In this document: piece after piece, positions 1-7,843 of the stretch | Layout: every line of letters begins with the position of its first letter | Numbering within the stretch: the first letter of the stretch is position 1 | Origin: Sphingobacterium bambusae | GTDB taxonomy: Bacteria; Bacteroidota; Bacteroidia; Sphingobacteriales; Sphingobacteriaceae | Direction of reading: 5' to 3' | Assembly (NCBI RefSeq): GCF_033955345.1 | Contig: NZ_CP138332.1 | Location: 558,001-622,000 of the forward strand | Length of the DNA stretch: 64,000 bases | Translations under genes and position numbers: made by a program | Notes under the pieces: generated by a model | Seen by the model: only the letters and a program-made list of their open reading frames with translations | Database searches by the model: none | What the model was told of the DNA's origin: nothing

Positions 1-51
1 AATAATAGGTGCAATAGTTAGAATTAAAAGTAATATGAGAAATTTTTTCAA
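1..51 (-). CDS. Partial N-terminus of a possible membrane or secreted protein
   Basis: Seen: directly after the stop of the YiiX-like cassette gene the minus strand reads TTG, two lysine codons, then a run of hydrophobic codons (FLILLLILTIAPII) to the window edge. This is what the start of a signal peptide or membrane anchor looks like, and the spacing suggests co-transcription with the gene upstream. The start would be TTG, and only 17 codons are visible, so neither reality nor function can be settled. No fold or family can be named. Confidence 0.3.
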   Translation of the reverse strand, partial: MKKFLILLLILTIAPII

Positions 52-52
52 A

Positions 53-738
53 TCAATTTTCCTTTACTGTTGTCAGAAGTTCACTTTCAAAAACTGCCTT
101 TGGTGAAATCACAATTTCATCCATTGGTATTTTATCATCATAACGCTCTTTTAATTTTTGTTTAACAACATCGTTTGTCAAGTCAAAATCGCTAAGTTTT
201 TCAAGTTTACCAATTTCAAGTCCTGTTGCACGTTTGTATATTTTCCAAATCAATTCAGAGCAATAAATTTTGTCATCACTCCACTCAAAAGTCAAATCAT
301 AATTTTTGCCTTTAAACTTTTCGCCTTCTTGTTTCATTTTTTGAATTGTTTCAGGTGTCAAAATTTGAGTAGCGTTTTTTAGTCGCTTAATTACATAGTG
401 TCCGTCTTTGCCACGTGCGATCCATTGGTCAAGTGTTGTTGTCTTAACCGGTTGAACTGCTTCAAAAACGTAATATTGTCCGTTTTCGCTGTATATTATT
501 CCGCAATGCGAATATTTTGACTTTGTCGCAAGTTGAATTGCTTTGCTTTGCTTTGCTCTGAAAGTGAAGTTTGAAAAATTAGGTCTCCATCTTTTATTTC
601 GTTTGTGTCAGCAAGTTTTCTGATTTCTGTTTTTGCGTTATCAAGTCGGTGTTTCGGGTCGTAAAACTTCCGTTTAGCGTAAAGTCCACCGACAACAATC
701 AGTCCTAAAAGTCCAAGTAAAATTAATCCCTTTTTCAT
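53..738 (-). pseudogene. YiiX/YebB-like NlpC/P60-superfamily cysteine hydrolase, frameshifted
   Basis: Seen: two reading frames form one protein. The N-terminal part starts at the ATG at 738 with a hydrophobic segment (LILLGLLGLIVVGG) and reaches IKDGDLIFQ. The C-terminal part carries KYSHCGIIYS, YYVFEAVQPV, and, near the end, DKIYCSELIWKIY. Known: a His in an SHCGI-type motif and a Cys in a YCSEL-type motif are the catalytic pair of the permuted papain-like YiiX family (peptidoglycan- or lipid-acting hydrolases). The frame changes inside a TTTGC repeat near 538-557; removing one 5-bp unit restores a 226-residue protein. It sits in the minus-strand cassette array, anchored in the envelope by its N-terminus. 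It may be a true pseudogene, a phase-variable gene, or an assembly error. Confidence 0.7.
538..557. repeat. TTTGC pentanucleotide repeat at the frameshift site
   Basis: Seen: TTGC followed by three TTTGC units lies at the exact point where the YiiX-like reading frame changes (GCAAA units on the coding strand). The copy number here puts the two halves out of frame; one unit fewer joins them. Pentanucleotide repeats can change length by slipped-strand mispairing. Confidence 0.7.
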
Positions 739-760
739 TGTCGTTTGTCGTTGTCGTACC

Positions 761-892
761 GTTAGCTATACTCACAGGTAACGTTTTGGCGTTTGCGCCG
801 AGGCGGTTTTGGAGTACAAATCAACGCAACACAAAAGTTGGTGTGTGGTACAATGTTCAATTAACCAGATCAGGCGCCATTGAGCCAAACCG
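761..892 (-). repeat. attC-like inverted repeat between cassette genes
   Basis: Seen: arms CGTTTTGGCGTTTGCGCCGA (about 782-800) and the imperfect complement of GGCGCCATTGAGCCAAACCG (about 873-892) enclose about 70 nt. Outside the left arm is GTTAGC...GGTAAC (761-782). The arms resemble those at 2500-2612 in sequence theme (GGTTTGGC...GGCG) and in position between a gene end and the next gene start. A clear GCCTAAC box at the far end is missing, so this is either a degenerate site or another kind of intergenic hairpin. Confidence 0.45.
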
Positions 893-909
893 ATTTTGTC
901 AATAGTTTT

Positions 910-1787
910 TTATTGCTGTTTGAATGGTATGATTTTTTTTCTCACCAATTCGTTTCTTAAGTTGTCTGCGTATTTATGCGCAAATTTTTCCTTTTCTGAT
1001 TTTGGTATTTCAAAGTACTTGTCTCGCCTTGCTTCCCACAGTTCAAAATCTTCGTCCTGTGTTGATGGTCGATCTACAAAATCTAAATATTGAACGTAGT
1101 GTCCGAATTCGTGTGGTAACGTCCTATAAAGTTGAGTATTTCTAACATTTTCAAGTTCGTACCCAGCGATAAAATGTCTACCATCATTCACAATTTTATG
1201 TCCATCTTCAATTAGTCTTTCGAGTTCTTTTTGGTCGTCAATAGAAAGATTATTCTTCCATTTGAATTTCCTCTTAAAATCGACAGCGTCTAAGATTATT
1301 GCAGGATAATAGCTTTTTTCAAATTCATAGGAGTAAATTAGTCTTCCCAGGTTGGTGATAAAATTTCTTCTTTTCTTTTTGGTTGTCGCAATACTATAAG
1401 TTTCAATTCACCATAATCCTCTTTTGGAATTTGTTCAATAATTGTTTCAATGTCAATAACTGAACAAGGATGTTGAGAGTCTGCTCTTGTTTGTTCTATT
1501 ACGAATAAAAAATCGTGTCCATTTATAACGGATTTTATTTTATAGTAGTCAGTAAGCCTTTCATAAAAACTTTGCAAAACTCCACAAGGTTCTGGAATAG
1601 TCAATTTATTGTTCTGTCCAAACCCTCGCTTAACAGTCCCTATGTTTCTATTTCGTCTAGCAGGATTGTTCATTATTGCTATCTCTGTAAAATTAATGTC
1701 AACGGTTTCGGACTTTGCGTTGGTGGGCTTTTGAAACCGAAAACTGTCTACCTGCACCAAGGTTTTTAATTGTACAAATGTTTCCAT
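910..1787 (-). pseudogene. HEFGH zinc-metallopeptidase-like protein, frameshifted
   Basis: Seen: the N-terminal part runs from the ATG at 1787 to a stop at 1338 and ends ...EEILSPTW-ED. In the next frame, open through the same region, the protein continues as GRLIYSYEFEKSYYPAIIL and carries LPHEFGHYVQYLDF near 1080-1115. One extra G in the coding-strand GGG run (plus-strand CCC at 1346-1348) would join the frames into about 292 residues. HExxH is the classic zinc-binding and catalytic motif of metallopeptidases (established). No signal peptide is seen. I do not recognise a named family. The break could be a genuine mutation or a homopolymer base-calling error. It is the second broken gene in the cassette array. 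Confidence 0.6.
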
Positions 1788-1800
1788 TCGCAATGTCTCC

Positions 1801-1835
1801 CCACTAACGCACATCCCGTGTTACCAACCCAGCTT
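1801..1835 (-). repeat. Short GTTA/TAAC inverted repeat between cassette genes
   Basis: Seen: CTAACGCACATCCCGTGTTACC lies between the stop of the lipoprotein gene (1853) and the start of the metallopeptidase-like gene (1787). On the coding strand it reads GGTAACAC, a short loop, GTGCGTTAG. It occupies the position of the cassette separators at 761-892 and 2488-2620 but is far shorter, so it may be a truncated attC-like site. Confidence 0.35.
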
Positions 1836-1852
1836 TTTGTTTTCACTACTTT

Positions 1853-2461
1853 TCAGTCTTTATAAACTGCAAGTCGAATTTGTCTGAAACCGCTGTTGTC
1901 GTTCCCAAACATAAATAAATAAGCATTCATTTCGTCCGCTCTCTTAAATCTTAAGTCATCCCTAAATGTTTCGTCCTTGACTTTACTTTGTTTAATATTC
2001 GTTGAAACAGGCTCTCCAAATTCTGAAGTCAATTGGGTAACTAGTTCGTCAAACTTAGCTTGGAATACTTTGAACTTTTTAGTATATTTTTTTTCTGCTA
2101 TAAAATCAGATTTCTCTTTTTCCAAGTAGTCCCATTGGTAAAGAATTACTTTTACCATACTGTTAGTGGCAACATAAAAATATTGCGTTTCAAGTCTGAA
2201 ATTTGGTGTCTCGTTGATTACATAAGTTTTAGGTGTGGCTAAAACATATTTGTTTATGTTTGGATAAATTCCTTCTCCAATTCCAATCAAACGTTCAGGC
2301 GTGATGTCTTTCGAGTGTTTTTGTCTTTCTAATTTAACGACCGTTTGTATGTCAAGTTTGTCAAATTCACTCGCCTGCTTCTCATGGAAAATTAGTCTGT
2401 TTGTCACGCAAGATATCAAAGTAAACAGGGTCAGTATGACTATGTATTTTGTAAACTTCAT
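1853..2461 (-). CDS. Putative lipoprotein of the cassette array
   Basis: About 202 residues. The start is placed at the ATG at 2461 (MKFTKYIVIL) because it opens a lipoprotein signal: basic start, hydrophobic stretch, then a LISC lipobox. The longer open frame upstream (to 2530) runs into the attC-like repeat and is not taken as coding. The mature part is charged, with AIKYD-like features absent and no catalytic motif I can name; it contains LIGIGEGIYPNINKYVL and a C-terminal RQIRLAVYKD. Inferred role: an envelope lipoprotein of unknown function. AT-rich composition and the flanking repeats mark it as a cassette gene rather than core chromosome. Confidence 0.65.
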   Translation of the reverse strand: MKFTKYIVILTLFTLISCVTNRLIFHEKQASEFDKLDIQTVVKLERQKHSKDITPERLIGIGEGIYPNINKYVLATPKTYVINETPNFRLETQYFYVATNSMVKVILYQWDYLEKEKSDFIAEKKYTKKFKVFQAKFDELVTQLTSEFGEPVSTNIKQSKVKDETFRDDLRFKRADEMNAYLFMFGNDNSGFRQIRLAVYKD

Positions 2462-2487
2462 TCTTTTCGGTGTCGATTTAGCATTAG

Positions 2488-2620
2488 TGCTAACGGTTTG
2501 TGGCTTGGCGAAGGGCGGGATTTTTGGCACTACACTTCACTCGGAGCCGATAAGTTCAAATTTAGTAGTTAGTTTCATTCAGAGACGGTCAGCCCGCCTT
2601 TTGCCAAACCACTGTTAGGC
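2488..2620 (-). repeat. attC-like recombination site (integron cassette separator)
   Basis: Seen on the coding (minus) strand: GCCTAAC, whose TAA is the stop codon of the upstream gene; a 20-nt arm GTGGTTTGGCAAAAGGCGGG; a spacer of about 73 nt; its imperfect complement (17 of 20 pairs; plus-strand GTGGCTTGGCGAAGGGCGGG at 2500-2519); then GTTAGCA just before the next gene. Known: integron attC sites pair RYYYAAC and GTTRRRY core boxes around imperfect inverted arms. The right box GTTAGCA fits only partly. Inferred: a cassette boundary. Confidence 0.55.
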
Positions 2621-3112
2621 GTTCGTTTTTATACCTGCTCTTCTTATAAAGTCAATTTCATAGTCGTCTGCTAAACATTCAAAAGTTTCGTCTTTGAAGA
2701 AAAAAATGAAATGTCTTTTATTCGAATTTTCCATTGTTAGATTAACTATTGGTTCGGGAAACTCTCTATCTAAGCCACTCTTAATTTCATAGAAACCTCC
2801 CCAAGGTAATTCACTCGGATTGGTTCTATATTGTCCATAATAGTAGCCTTCATCATTGCAAGTGTTAAGAGAATATTTTGAGCAACTTTTAAATAAAATA
2901 CTTGCTTTATCTCCTTCGTCAAAACCTTCGAAAACATAGTCATTTACAATGATGGTCATTATGAGGTTTGAATTGATTACTTGTAATTCGATTTCTGGTG
3001 AAACTGAATGAGCGTTCCAATCTTTTGTTATTTGAACGTAGTCAACCTTTGTCAGTTGGTTTTGGTCGTTAACTTTGTTTTTGTCCCCAAAAAATCTTTG
3101 TAGCCAATTCAT
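2615..3112 (-). CDS. Hypothetical cassette protein
   Basis: A 165-residue soluble protein starting MNWLQRFFG. Its stop codon TAA lies inside the GCCTAAC box of the attC-like site, and a GTTAGGC box sits 40 nt upstream of its start, so the gene is neatly bounded as a cassette. The sequence is rich in acidic and aromatic residues, has no signal peptide or membrane segment, and contains a GYYYGQYRTNPSELPWGG stretch. I do not recognise the family. Such cassette genes are often standalone. Function unknown. Confidence 0.6.
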   Translation of the reverse strand: MNWLQRFFGDKNKVNDQNQLTKVDYVQITKDWNAHSVSPEIELQVINSNLIMTIIVNDYVFEGFDEGDKASILFKSCSKYSLNTCNDEGYYYGQYRTNPSELPWGGFYEIKSGLDREFPEPIVNLTMENSNKRHFIFFFKDETFECLADDYEIDFIRRAGIKTNA

Positions 3113-3147
3113 ATTATTTTCTTCTGTTGATTTGCTGTCGTAAAATG

Positions 3148-3200
3148 ACGCCTAACAATTGTATTTGCGAAATCAATATACAAACTATTTCGCAAATCCA
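3148..3200 (-). repeat. GTTAGGC box with ATTTGCGAAAT inverted repeat, array edge
   Basis: Seen: GCCTAAC at about 3150-3156 (GTTAGGC on the coding strand) followed by ATTTGCGAAAT and ATTTCGCAAAT arms. It is the first box upstream of the outermost cassette gene. It could be a partial attC or the end of the array. No integrase gene is nearby on the right, where tRNA-Pro and core genes begin. Confidence 0.4.
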
Positions 3201-3456
3201 CATCTATATACTTAATACGTCTAAAATTTTGTAATAAACCATACATACCTGATTACGAAACATGTATATCTATTCCTGTCACAAATAACGAAACAAAATT
3301 CCCTACAATATTTTTCACCGCTATGGTGAATTACTCGACCTCAAAATAAACGATATTCGATCATCTGATAAGATTATACGTATCAACCAAAGCACAGGAA
3401 ATAAAGACTGATAAGTTGCTAGAACTACTGTTTTTTGAACGAAATATGGTGAAAAT
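3201..3456. other. Non-coding gap between cassette array and tRNA-Pro
   Basis: AT-rich sequence with stops in all frames and no convincing short gene. Nothing further is seen here apart from the tRNA-Pro terminator that follows. Confidence 0.6.
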
Positions 3457-3486
3457 AAAAAAGCCGCTGATAAACAACGGCTTTTT
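3457..3486 (-). terminator. Rho-independent terminator of tRNA-Pro
   Basis: Seen: AAAAAGCCG and CGGCTTTTT form a stem around a short loop just past the tRNA 3' end, with a T-rich tract following on the minus strand. Confidence 0.8.
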
Positions 3487-3487
3487 G

Positions 3488-3561
3488 TCGGGATGGCCGG
3501 ATTTGAACCGACGACCTCCAGCACCCCATGCTGGCGCGATACCGGGCTACGCTACATCCCG
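3488..3561 (-). tRNA. tRNA-Pro (anticodon GGG)
   Basis: Seen: acceptor arms CGGGATG and CATCCCG, a D-arm with GGTATCGCGCC context, anticodon stem CCAGC/GCTGG with loop ATGGGGT giving GGG, and a TTCAAATC T-loop. No CCA is encoded (next bases are C then gap). The 3' end faces the cassette array, which is the usual side for element insertion next to a tRNA. Confidence 0.93.
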
Positions 3562-3646
3562 AAAGATTCTTTTGTTAAGCTGTATTTCATTATTAAAAAC
3601 AGCTTTGAGCCGCATGTAGAGCCAAGGGAATTTGACTAGCGGAGTG

Positions 3647-3677
3647 CAAATATGTATAAAATTATCAAAAATCCAAA
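3647..3677 (-). promoter_or_regulatory. Bacteroidota-type promoter for tRNA-Pro
   Basis: Seen on the minus strand: TTTG (3674-3677), 19 nt, CATATTTG (3647-3654), about 85 nt upstream of the tRNA. Known: the Bacteroidota housekeeping sigma factor prefers TTTG at -33 and TANNTTTG at -7; here one base of the -7 box differs. Confidence 0.6.
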
Positions 3678-3850
3678 ATATTAAATCTCGATAAAATCAT
3701 AAAAAATAAGGACTTTTACATTCGTGTAGTCACAAGCCGTATGCAGCAAATGAAAACCGCGGTGTTCATCACTTTTTTAGGCTCTTTCGTCACATTTTTC
3801 ACATCGGTCTTTTCATTTCTACTAACATTGCATTATCAAACCCACGACGT

Positions 3851-5356
3851 ATGAAACTAAAGGATTTAAAACGAATTGAATTTTGGATTGCCAGTGTGCT
3901 GCTGCTTATCGTTGCACTCGTACTGGTCTTTGACACCAATAAAAGAAGTGATAATGGCGAACATTACGAATTTATTGTTTCTAAAATAACCTACTCCTAC
4001 TTCTTCAACTTCTTTCTGCCGAGGCTCTTCAACATCAGCACGATCTACCTCTGCTTCTTGTGTCTTAATTTTTGGCTAATCCCTTCCATCATCAATAAGA
4101 AAAACGAGCTGCTATCGTATTTTCTCATTATCATGCTGATGGTGGTTGCCGGGATTGTATTCGGCGTGAGCCGAACCCACAGCCACACCTACGAACTGCG
4201 GGAGTATAACACCTTGACACAGGGCTACAACCGCTTTTTCTTTGATGCCTTTACAAAAGCCTTTCTACTGGTTCTAGCCTTATCTGCCTACACCTGCTTG
4301 AAACAACTTATTATCTACATTGTCGATAGTATGGAAGGCGAAAGCGCGATGCAGAAACAACTGAAGATGGACCTCGCCTTAGGACTTGGATTTTGGTTTG
4401 CCGGTGTACTTTTCTGGATCGGGACCGGCTCCAGCTATCAACTGACCGTGCTATGGACCTTAGTGATGTTGGCTGCCATAGGCTTGGTTATCTATTCGCT
4501 GTATTACCTGCTGCCTGAGTTATATAGCAAACAGAAAAAATTTAGCACATTCTTTTGGACGGTTTTCCTCGTCAGCATCATCCTGACCCTACCCTTGAGC
4601 GTCCTAGCGGTATTCTTTTTCCAGCGGAATATCGATGCTGCTTTTATTTTATTGGCTTTCCATATGCCTACGCAGATGCTTATCAGCGTACCGCTTTCGT
4701 GGTTTCTTTACAAAAAGCGATTGGAGAGCCGTGCCGAGATCACTACGCTTCGTACGGAGTTGGGAAAATCCGATGCCAACCTGCACTTCTTAAAGTCGCA
4801 GATCAATCCGCATTTTTTGTTCAATGCGTTAAATACGCTCTACGGTACGGCGCTACAGGAGCAAGCGGAACGGACAGGCGAAGGCATACAAAAGCTGGGC
4901 GATATGATGCGCTTTATGCTGCATGAAAACCTGCAGGATACTATCCCACTCATTCGTGAAGTCGACTACTTAAACAATTATATTGCGCTGCAAAAGCTAC
5001 GCACCTCCCCTTCTGCTGACATCAAAATCGAAACCTTAATCGAGGCAGAATTTAGAGGCCTGCACATTGCGCCCATGCTGCTGATTCCATTTGTCGAAAA
5101 TGCCTTCAAGCATGGCATCAGCCTGCAACGACCATCGTATATCAAGATCAGCCTGCAGATTCAGGAGAACGTGCTGTACTTTGATGTATGCAACAGCATC
5201 AACCCGAAAAATGAACAAGATCCCGAGGCCGATCGAAGCGGTGTAGGCTTGGCTAATGTAAAACAACGGATGTCGCTCCTCTACAAGGATAGGCACGACC
5301 TCATCATTCGTGAAAATGTGCATGAATATTTTGTACACCTCACGCTAACGCTTTAA
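3851..5356 (+). CDS. LytS/YehU-type membrane sensor histidine kinase
   Basis: 501 residues. Several hydrophobic segments fill the first ~290 residues (for example 13-27, 50-75, 84-104 and 180-290), then a short linker leads to the His_kinase (PF06580-type) domain. The phospho-acceptor histidine is H321 in QINPHFLFNALNTL; the ATP-binding N box is FVENAFKHG (N417) and a G box is SGVGLANVKQRM. Known: this family autophosphorylates and passes phosphate to LytTR response regulators. The partner regulator lies at 5848-6522, separated by one small ORF that starts 3 nt after this stop. The signal sensed is unknown. Confidence 0.92.
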   Translation: MKLKDLKRIEFWIASVLLLIVALVLVFDTNKRSDNGEHYEFIVSKITYSYFFNFFLPRLFNISTIYLCFLCLNFWLIPSIINKKNELLSYFLIIMLMVVAGIVFGVSRTHSHTYELREYNTLTQGYNRFFFDAFTKAFLLVLALSAYTCLKQLIIYIVDSMEGESAMQKQLKMDLALGLGFWFAGVLFWIGTGSSYQLTVLWTLVMLAAIGLVIYSLYYLLPELYSKQKKFSTFFWTVFLVSIILTLPLSVLAVFFFQRNIDAAFILLAFHMPTQMLISVPLSWFLYKKRLESRAEITTLRTELGKSDANLHFLKSQINPHFLFNALNTLYGTALQEQAERTGEGIQKLGDMMRFMLHENLQDTIPLIREVDYLNNYIALQKLRTSPSADIKIETLIEAEFRGLHIAPMLLIPFVENAFKHGISLQRPSYIKISLQIQENVLYFDVCNSINPKNEQDPEADRSGVGLANVKQRMSLLYKDRHDLIIRENVHEYFVHLTLTL

Positions 5357-5359
5357 GAG

Positions 5360-5731
5360 ATGATCAGACTTATAGGTTTTGTCGTGCTACTTTGCTATTG
5401 CCTTGCGCCCATGATACAATGTCGGCGCACGGCAGATGGCATCTGTGCCACATTTGGCAAGATCTTGCGCATCGATCTGTCGTTTACCGTGCAGCTGGAT
5501 GAAGCCCTAGAAGAAAGCCATGCTGCTTCTACGACCAAATCCGCGCAAGACATCCAAACGGAAGCAAAGCATAACTGGAAGACAAAGGATAGTACTATGG
5601 ACAGCTTGTTTAGAAAAAGTAGCAGAGATCATATCTGGGGATGGCAGCGACAGCCATATCTAACGAGTGGGATTGGTTACAACACAGCTTTGGAGCGGTA
5701 TCCCAGTTCTAAAATCCTAGGGAAACAATAG
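5360..5731 (+). CDS. Small protein between sensor kinase and regulator
   Basis: 123 residues, starting 3 nt after the kinase stop, which suggests translational coupling. The first ~20 residues are hydrophobic and end near a cysteine (IGFVVLLCYCLAPMIQC), so it is probably exported or membrane-tethered. The rest is polar with no motif I recognise. The frame stays open to a stop 116 nt before the regulator. Inferred: possibly an accessory to the two-component pair. It could also be a chance ORF, since no homologous family can be named. Confidence 0.5.
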   Translation: MIRLIGFVVLLCYCLAPMIQCRRTADGICATFGKILRIDLSFTVQLDEALEESHAASTTKSAQDIQTEAKHNWKTKDSTMDSLFRKSSRDHIWGWQRQPYLTSGIGYNTALERYPSSKILGKQ

Positions 5732-5735
5732 ACCC

Positions 5736-5763
5736 TTGATGAAAGGCTAAAGTATTATATTTG
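5736..5763 (+). promoter_or_regulatory. Possible promoter for the LytTR regulator
   Basis: Seen: TTG (5736-5738), 17 nt, TATATTTG (5756-5763), the latter a full match to the Bacteroidota -7 consensus. It would let the response regulator be made independently of the kinase. Confidence 0.5.
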
Positions 5764-5847
5764 TTGTAGATAAAAGAGACTTATAGATATCCCCTTTCCT
5801 AGCATCAAGACATTTTACAATAGCAGAGCGAAAAAATAAAATTGGGT

Positions 5848-6522
5848 ATGATAGCAATTGCAATAGATGATGAGCCGATGGCGCTGGAGGTAATCGAACA
5901 CCACACGTCCAAAGTACCATTCGTAGATCTTAAGGAAACTTTTACCGATGCGTTCATGGCGCTCGACTATCTACAAGCCCAGCCGGTAGATCTGATCTTT
6001 TTGGATATCAAAATGCCTGATATTTCCGGTATGGAGCTGTTAAAGAGCCTACAAACGGTGCCCATGGTTATTTTTACCACCGCCTATTCCGAACATGCCC
6101 TGCAGAGCTTTGAGCTCGACGCCATAGACTATTTATTGAAGCCCTTTTCTATGCCGCGATTTCTGAAAGCATGCAACAAGGCCAATGAGCTCTACCTGCT
6201 GCGCAGCGCTAAAACAAATTCCGAAAAAGACTACTTCTTTGTGAAAGACGGCTATGAGCATGTCAAGATCGCTTTTGACGATATCCTTTACGTCGAAGCC
6301 TCTGGAAATTACACGCAGATACAATTGCAGGAGCAGCTGATCAGCTCCCGGATTACGCTAAACGAGCTGGCCGAGCTCTTGCCAAAGACAGCTTTCGTGC
6401 GCTGCCACCGTGCATTTATCGTGGCGCGAAGCAAGGTGACGAAGTTCGATAAAGGGCAGATTTGGGTTAGGGATAAGATTATCCCGATTGGCAGTACCTA
6501 CACCGACCTGAAGCTGCATTAA
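5848..6522 (+). CDS. LytTR-family response regulator
   Basis: 224 residues. The start is taken at ATG 5848 (MIAIAIDDEP); a TTG two codons earlier is less likely. The receiver domain (about 1-115) has the acidic pair D8-D9, the phospho-acceptor D53 in LIFLDIKMPD, a TTAYSEHAL segment and the K in LLKPF. The C-terminal LytTR DNA-binding domain (about 130-224) begins YFFVKDGYEHVKI and holds ILYVEASGNYTQIQL and FVRCHRAFIV. Known: such regulators bind direct repeats in promoters. It pairs with the LytS-type kinase upstream. A strong bidirectional terminator follows. Confidence 0.95.
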   Translation: MIAIAIDDEPMALEVIEHHTSKVPFVDLKETFTDAFMALDYLQAQPVDLIFLDIKMPDISGMELLKSLQTVPMVIFTTAYSEHALQSFELDAIDYLLKPFSMPRFLKACNKANELYLLRSAKTNSEKDYFFVKDGYEHVKIAFDDILYVEASGNYTQIQLQEQLISSRITLNELAELLPKTAFVRCHRAFIVARSKVTKFDKGQIWVRDKIIPIGSTYTDLKLH

Positions 6523-6556
6523 GGCCTCTTTTGCAAGGCGCCAAAGAAATTGCCAA

Positions 6557-6596
6557 GCAACAAAAAAGCAGAACGTTCGTTCTGCTTTTTTGTTGC
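6557..6596. terminator. Bidirectional terminator
   Basis: Seen: an 18-bp perfect stem, GCAACAAAAAAGCAGAAC against its complement, with a 4-nt loop and T-runs on both strands. It separates the plus-strand regulator from the convergent small gene whose stop begins at 6597. Confidence 0.85.
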
Positions 6597-6863
6597 TTAA
6601 TAGTCGACTTCGATAATCGATCTAAGCGGGATAAGCACACCGCTTTTAATCTGTATATAACGCTCGGTCAGCGACCAAACTGTTGTTTCGATACGCTTCG
6701 GACCATCTTCCGTTTGAAAAACAATGGTCGTCTTCGACTTGAATTCATTACCCAATCGTTGCGCCGCCAGCAATTTGTCTTGCAAACTATGTGTTTTATC
6801 CACTTCAGCAGGAACGATCTTGTAATCTATAACGTGCTCCTTTTCAATAATCTGTCCAATCAT
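6597..6863 (-). CDS. Small conserved-looking protein, unknown function
   Basis: 88 residues from the ATG at 6863 (MIGQIIEKEHVIDYKI); a start 13 codons earlier is possible but adds an unlikely cysteine-rich leader. No membrane segment or signal. The pattern of alternating hydrophobic residues (TTVWSLTERYIQIKSGVLIPLRSIIEVDY, read in pieces) suggests a small beta-rich domain of the kind that displays a sequence such as a PH- or SH3-like barrel. It is monocistronic, between a terminator and the divergent thioesterase gene. Function is not recognised. Confidence 0.65.
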   Translation of the reverse strand: MIGQIIEKEHVIDYKIVPAEVDKTHSLQDKLLAAQRLGNEFKSKTTIVFQTEDGPKRIETTVWSLTERYIQIKSGVLIPLRSIIEVDY

Positions 6864-6993
6864 ATTGCAAAATTTGTTAATAATATAACACAACCATAAC
6901 ACTCTCTGTTCAATAAATATAAAAAATCATCATTATATTTTAAAGATAACCACAAATTATTTACATTATTACAAACATTATGACATTTATCTT

Positions 6994-7716
6994 ATGCAGA
7001 CAGCAATTTATTCAAACACGTACCGCTTGAATTTCACGCAGTGCTATGCCAATGGCCGCTTAAAGTACAGTGAGCTAAGCAATCTGCTGCAATTAACCGC
7101 CTCCGACCATGCAGAAGCCTTAGGCTTTGGGTACCAAGAAATGGCCGCCAATTCCCAGTCGTGGGTATTGAGCCGAGTGCGTATCGAAATTGATCGTTTG
7201 CCTCGATTTTTGGAGGAAATTACCGTGAAGACCTGGGTACAGGACTTTCTGGGCAATAGATCGGTCAGAAACTTCGAGGTTTATCGCAACGAAAAGAAGA
7301 TTATCGGTGTTAGCAGCTTTTGGGCAGTGTTCAATACCAAAGCCCGGAAGTCCGAAAATTTGGCGACAAAGATAGATCCGGCGATTATCCGTCCGGAGGC
7401 ATTATCGACACGGGAGCCGCTGAAGCGCGTGGAGGCAGAAGAGACTTACAACGAACAGCATAGCTATGTTCCCAAGCTATCCGATTTGGATATTGTAAAC
7501 CATGTGAACAACGTCAAATACACCGATTGGTGTTTGGACAGCCTCCCAGCCGACTGGGTGCTAAGCCATCCACTACGAACGATTGATATCAATTACCTAA
7601 AAGAATTAAAGTTGGGCGAGCCTGTAGAGATTCATCAACGGCTAGACGATACGGCCTTGCATTTTGCCATCAAACGAGGCGATCAAACCGTCTTTTTGAT
7701 GGAAGCAGGTATCTAG
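6994..7716 (+). CDS. Acyl-ACP thioesterase
   Basis: 240 residues with the double-hotdog layout of PF01643. The first hotdog (about 1-130) includes YANGRLKYSELSNLLQ and a TWVQDFLGNRSVRNFEVY strand pair. The second begins near 150 and holds the catalytic Asn-His motif VNHVNNVKYTDW (N169, H170 by count). Known: the family releases free fatty acids from acyl-carrier protein and ends fatty-acid elongation; in bacteria the acids may serve lipid recycling. It stands alone between terminators. Substrate chain length cannot be read from the sequence. Confidence 0.9.
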   Translation: MQTAIYSNTYRLNFTQCYANGRLKYSELSNLLQLTASDHAEALGFGYQEMAANSQSWVLSRVRIEIDRLPRFLEEITVKTWVQDFLGNRSVRNFEVYRNEKKIIGVSSFWAVFNTKARKSENLATKIDPAIIRPEALSTREPLKRVEAEETYNEQHSYVPKLSDLDIVNHVNNVKYTDWCLDSLPADWVLSHPLRTIDINYLKELKLGEPVEIHQRLDDTALHFAIKRGDQTVFLMEAGI

Positions 7717-7768
7717 ATATCGTACAGGATATACGATCAGGCCTAGCAGCAGCATTGTCCATATACAT

Positions 7769-7809
7769 AAAAGGTCAGGAACTATAAAGATTATAATTCC
7801 TGACCTTTT
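7769..7809. terminator. Bidirectional terminator
   Basis: Seen: AAAAGGTCAGGAA and TTCCTGACCTTTT form a 13-bp stem with T-runs on both strands, between the convergent thioesterase and the minus-strand sugar-oxidation operon. Confidence 0.85.
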
Positions 7810-7843
7810 TATTCGTGCAACCTGCGCGACTAAGGTTATCTAC

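Noticed and set aside
3416..3619. Plus- and minus-strand ORFs over tRNA-Pro
   Set aside because: They cover a clear tRNA and its terminator; the protein sequences are translations of these structures.
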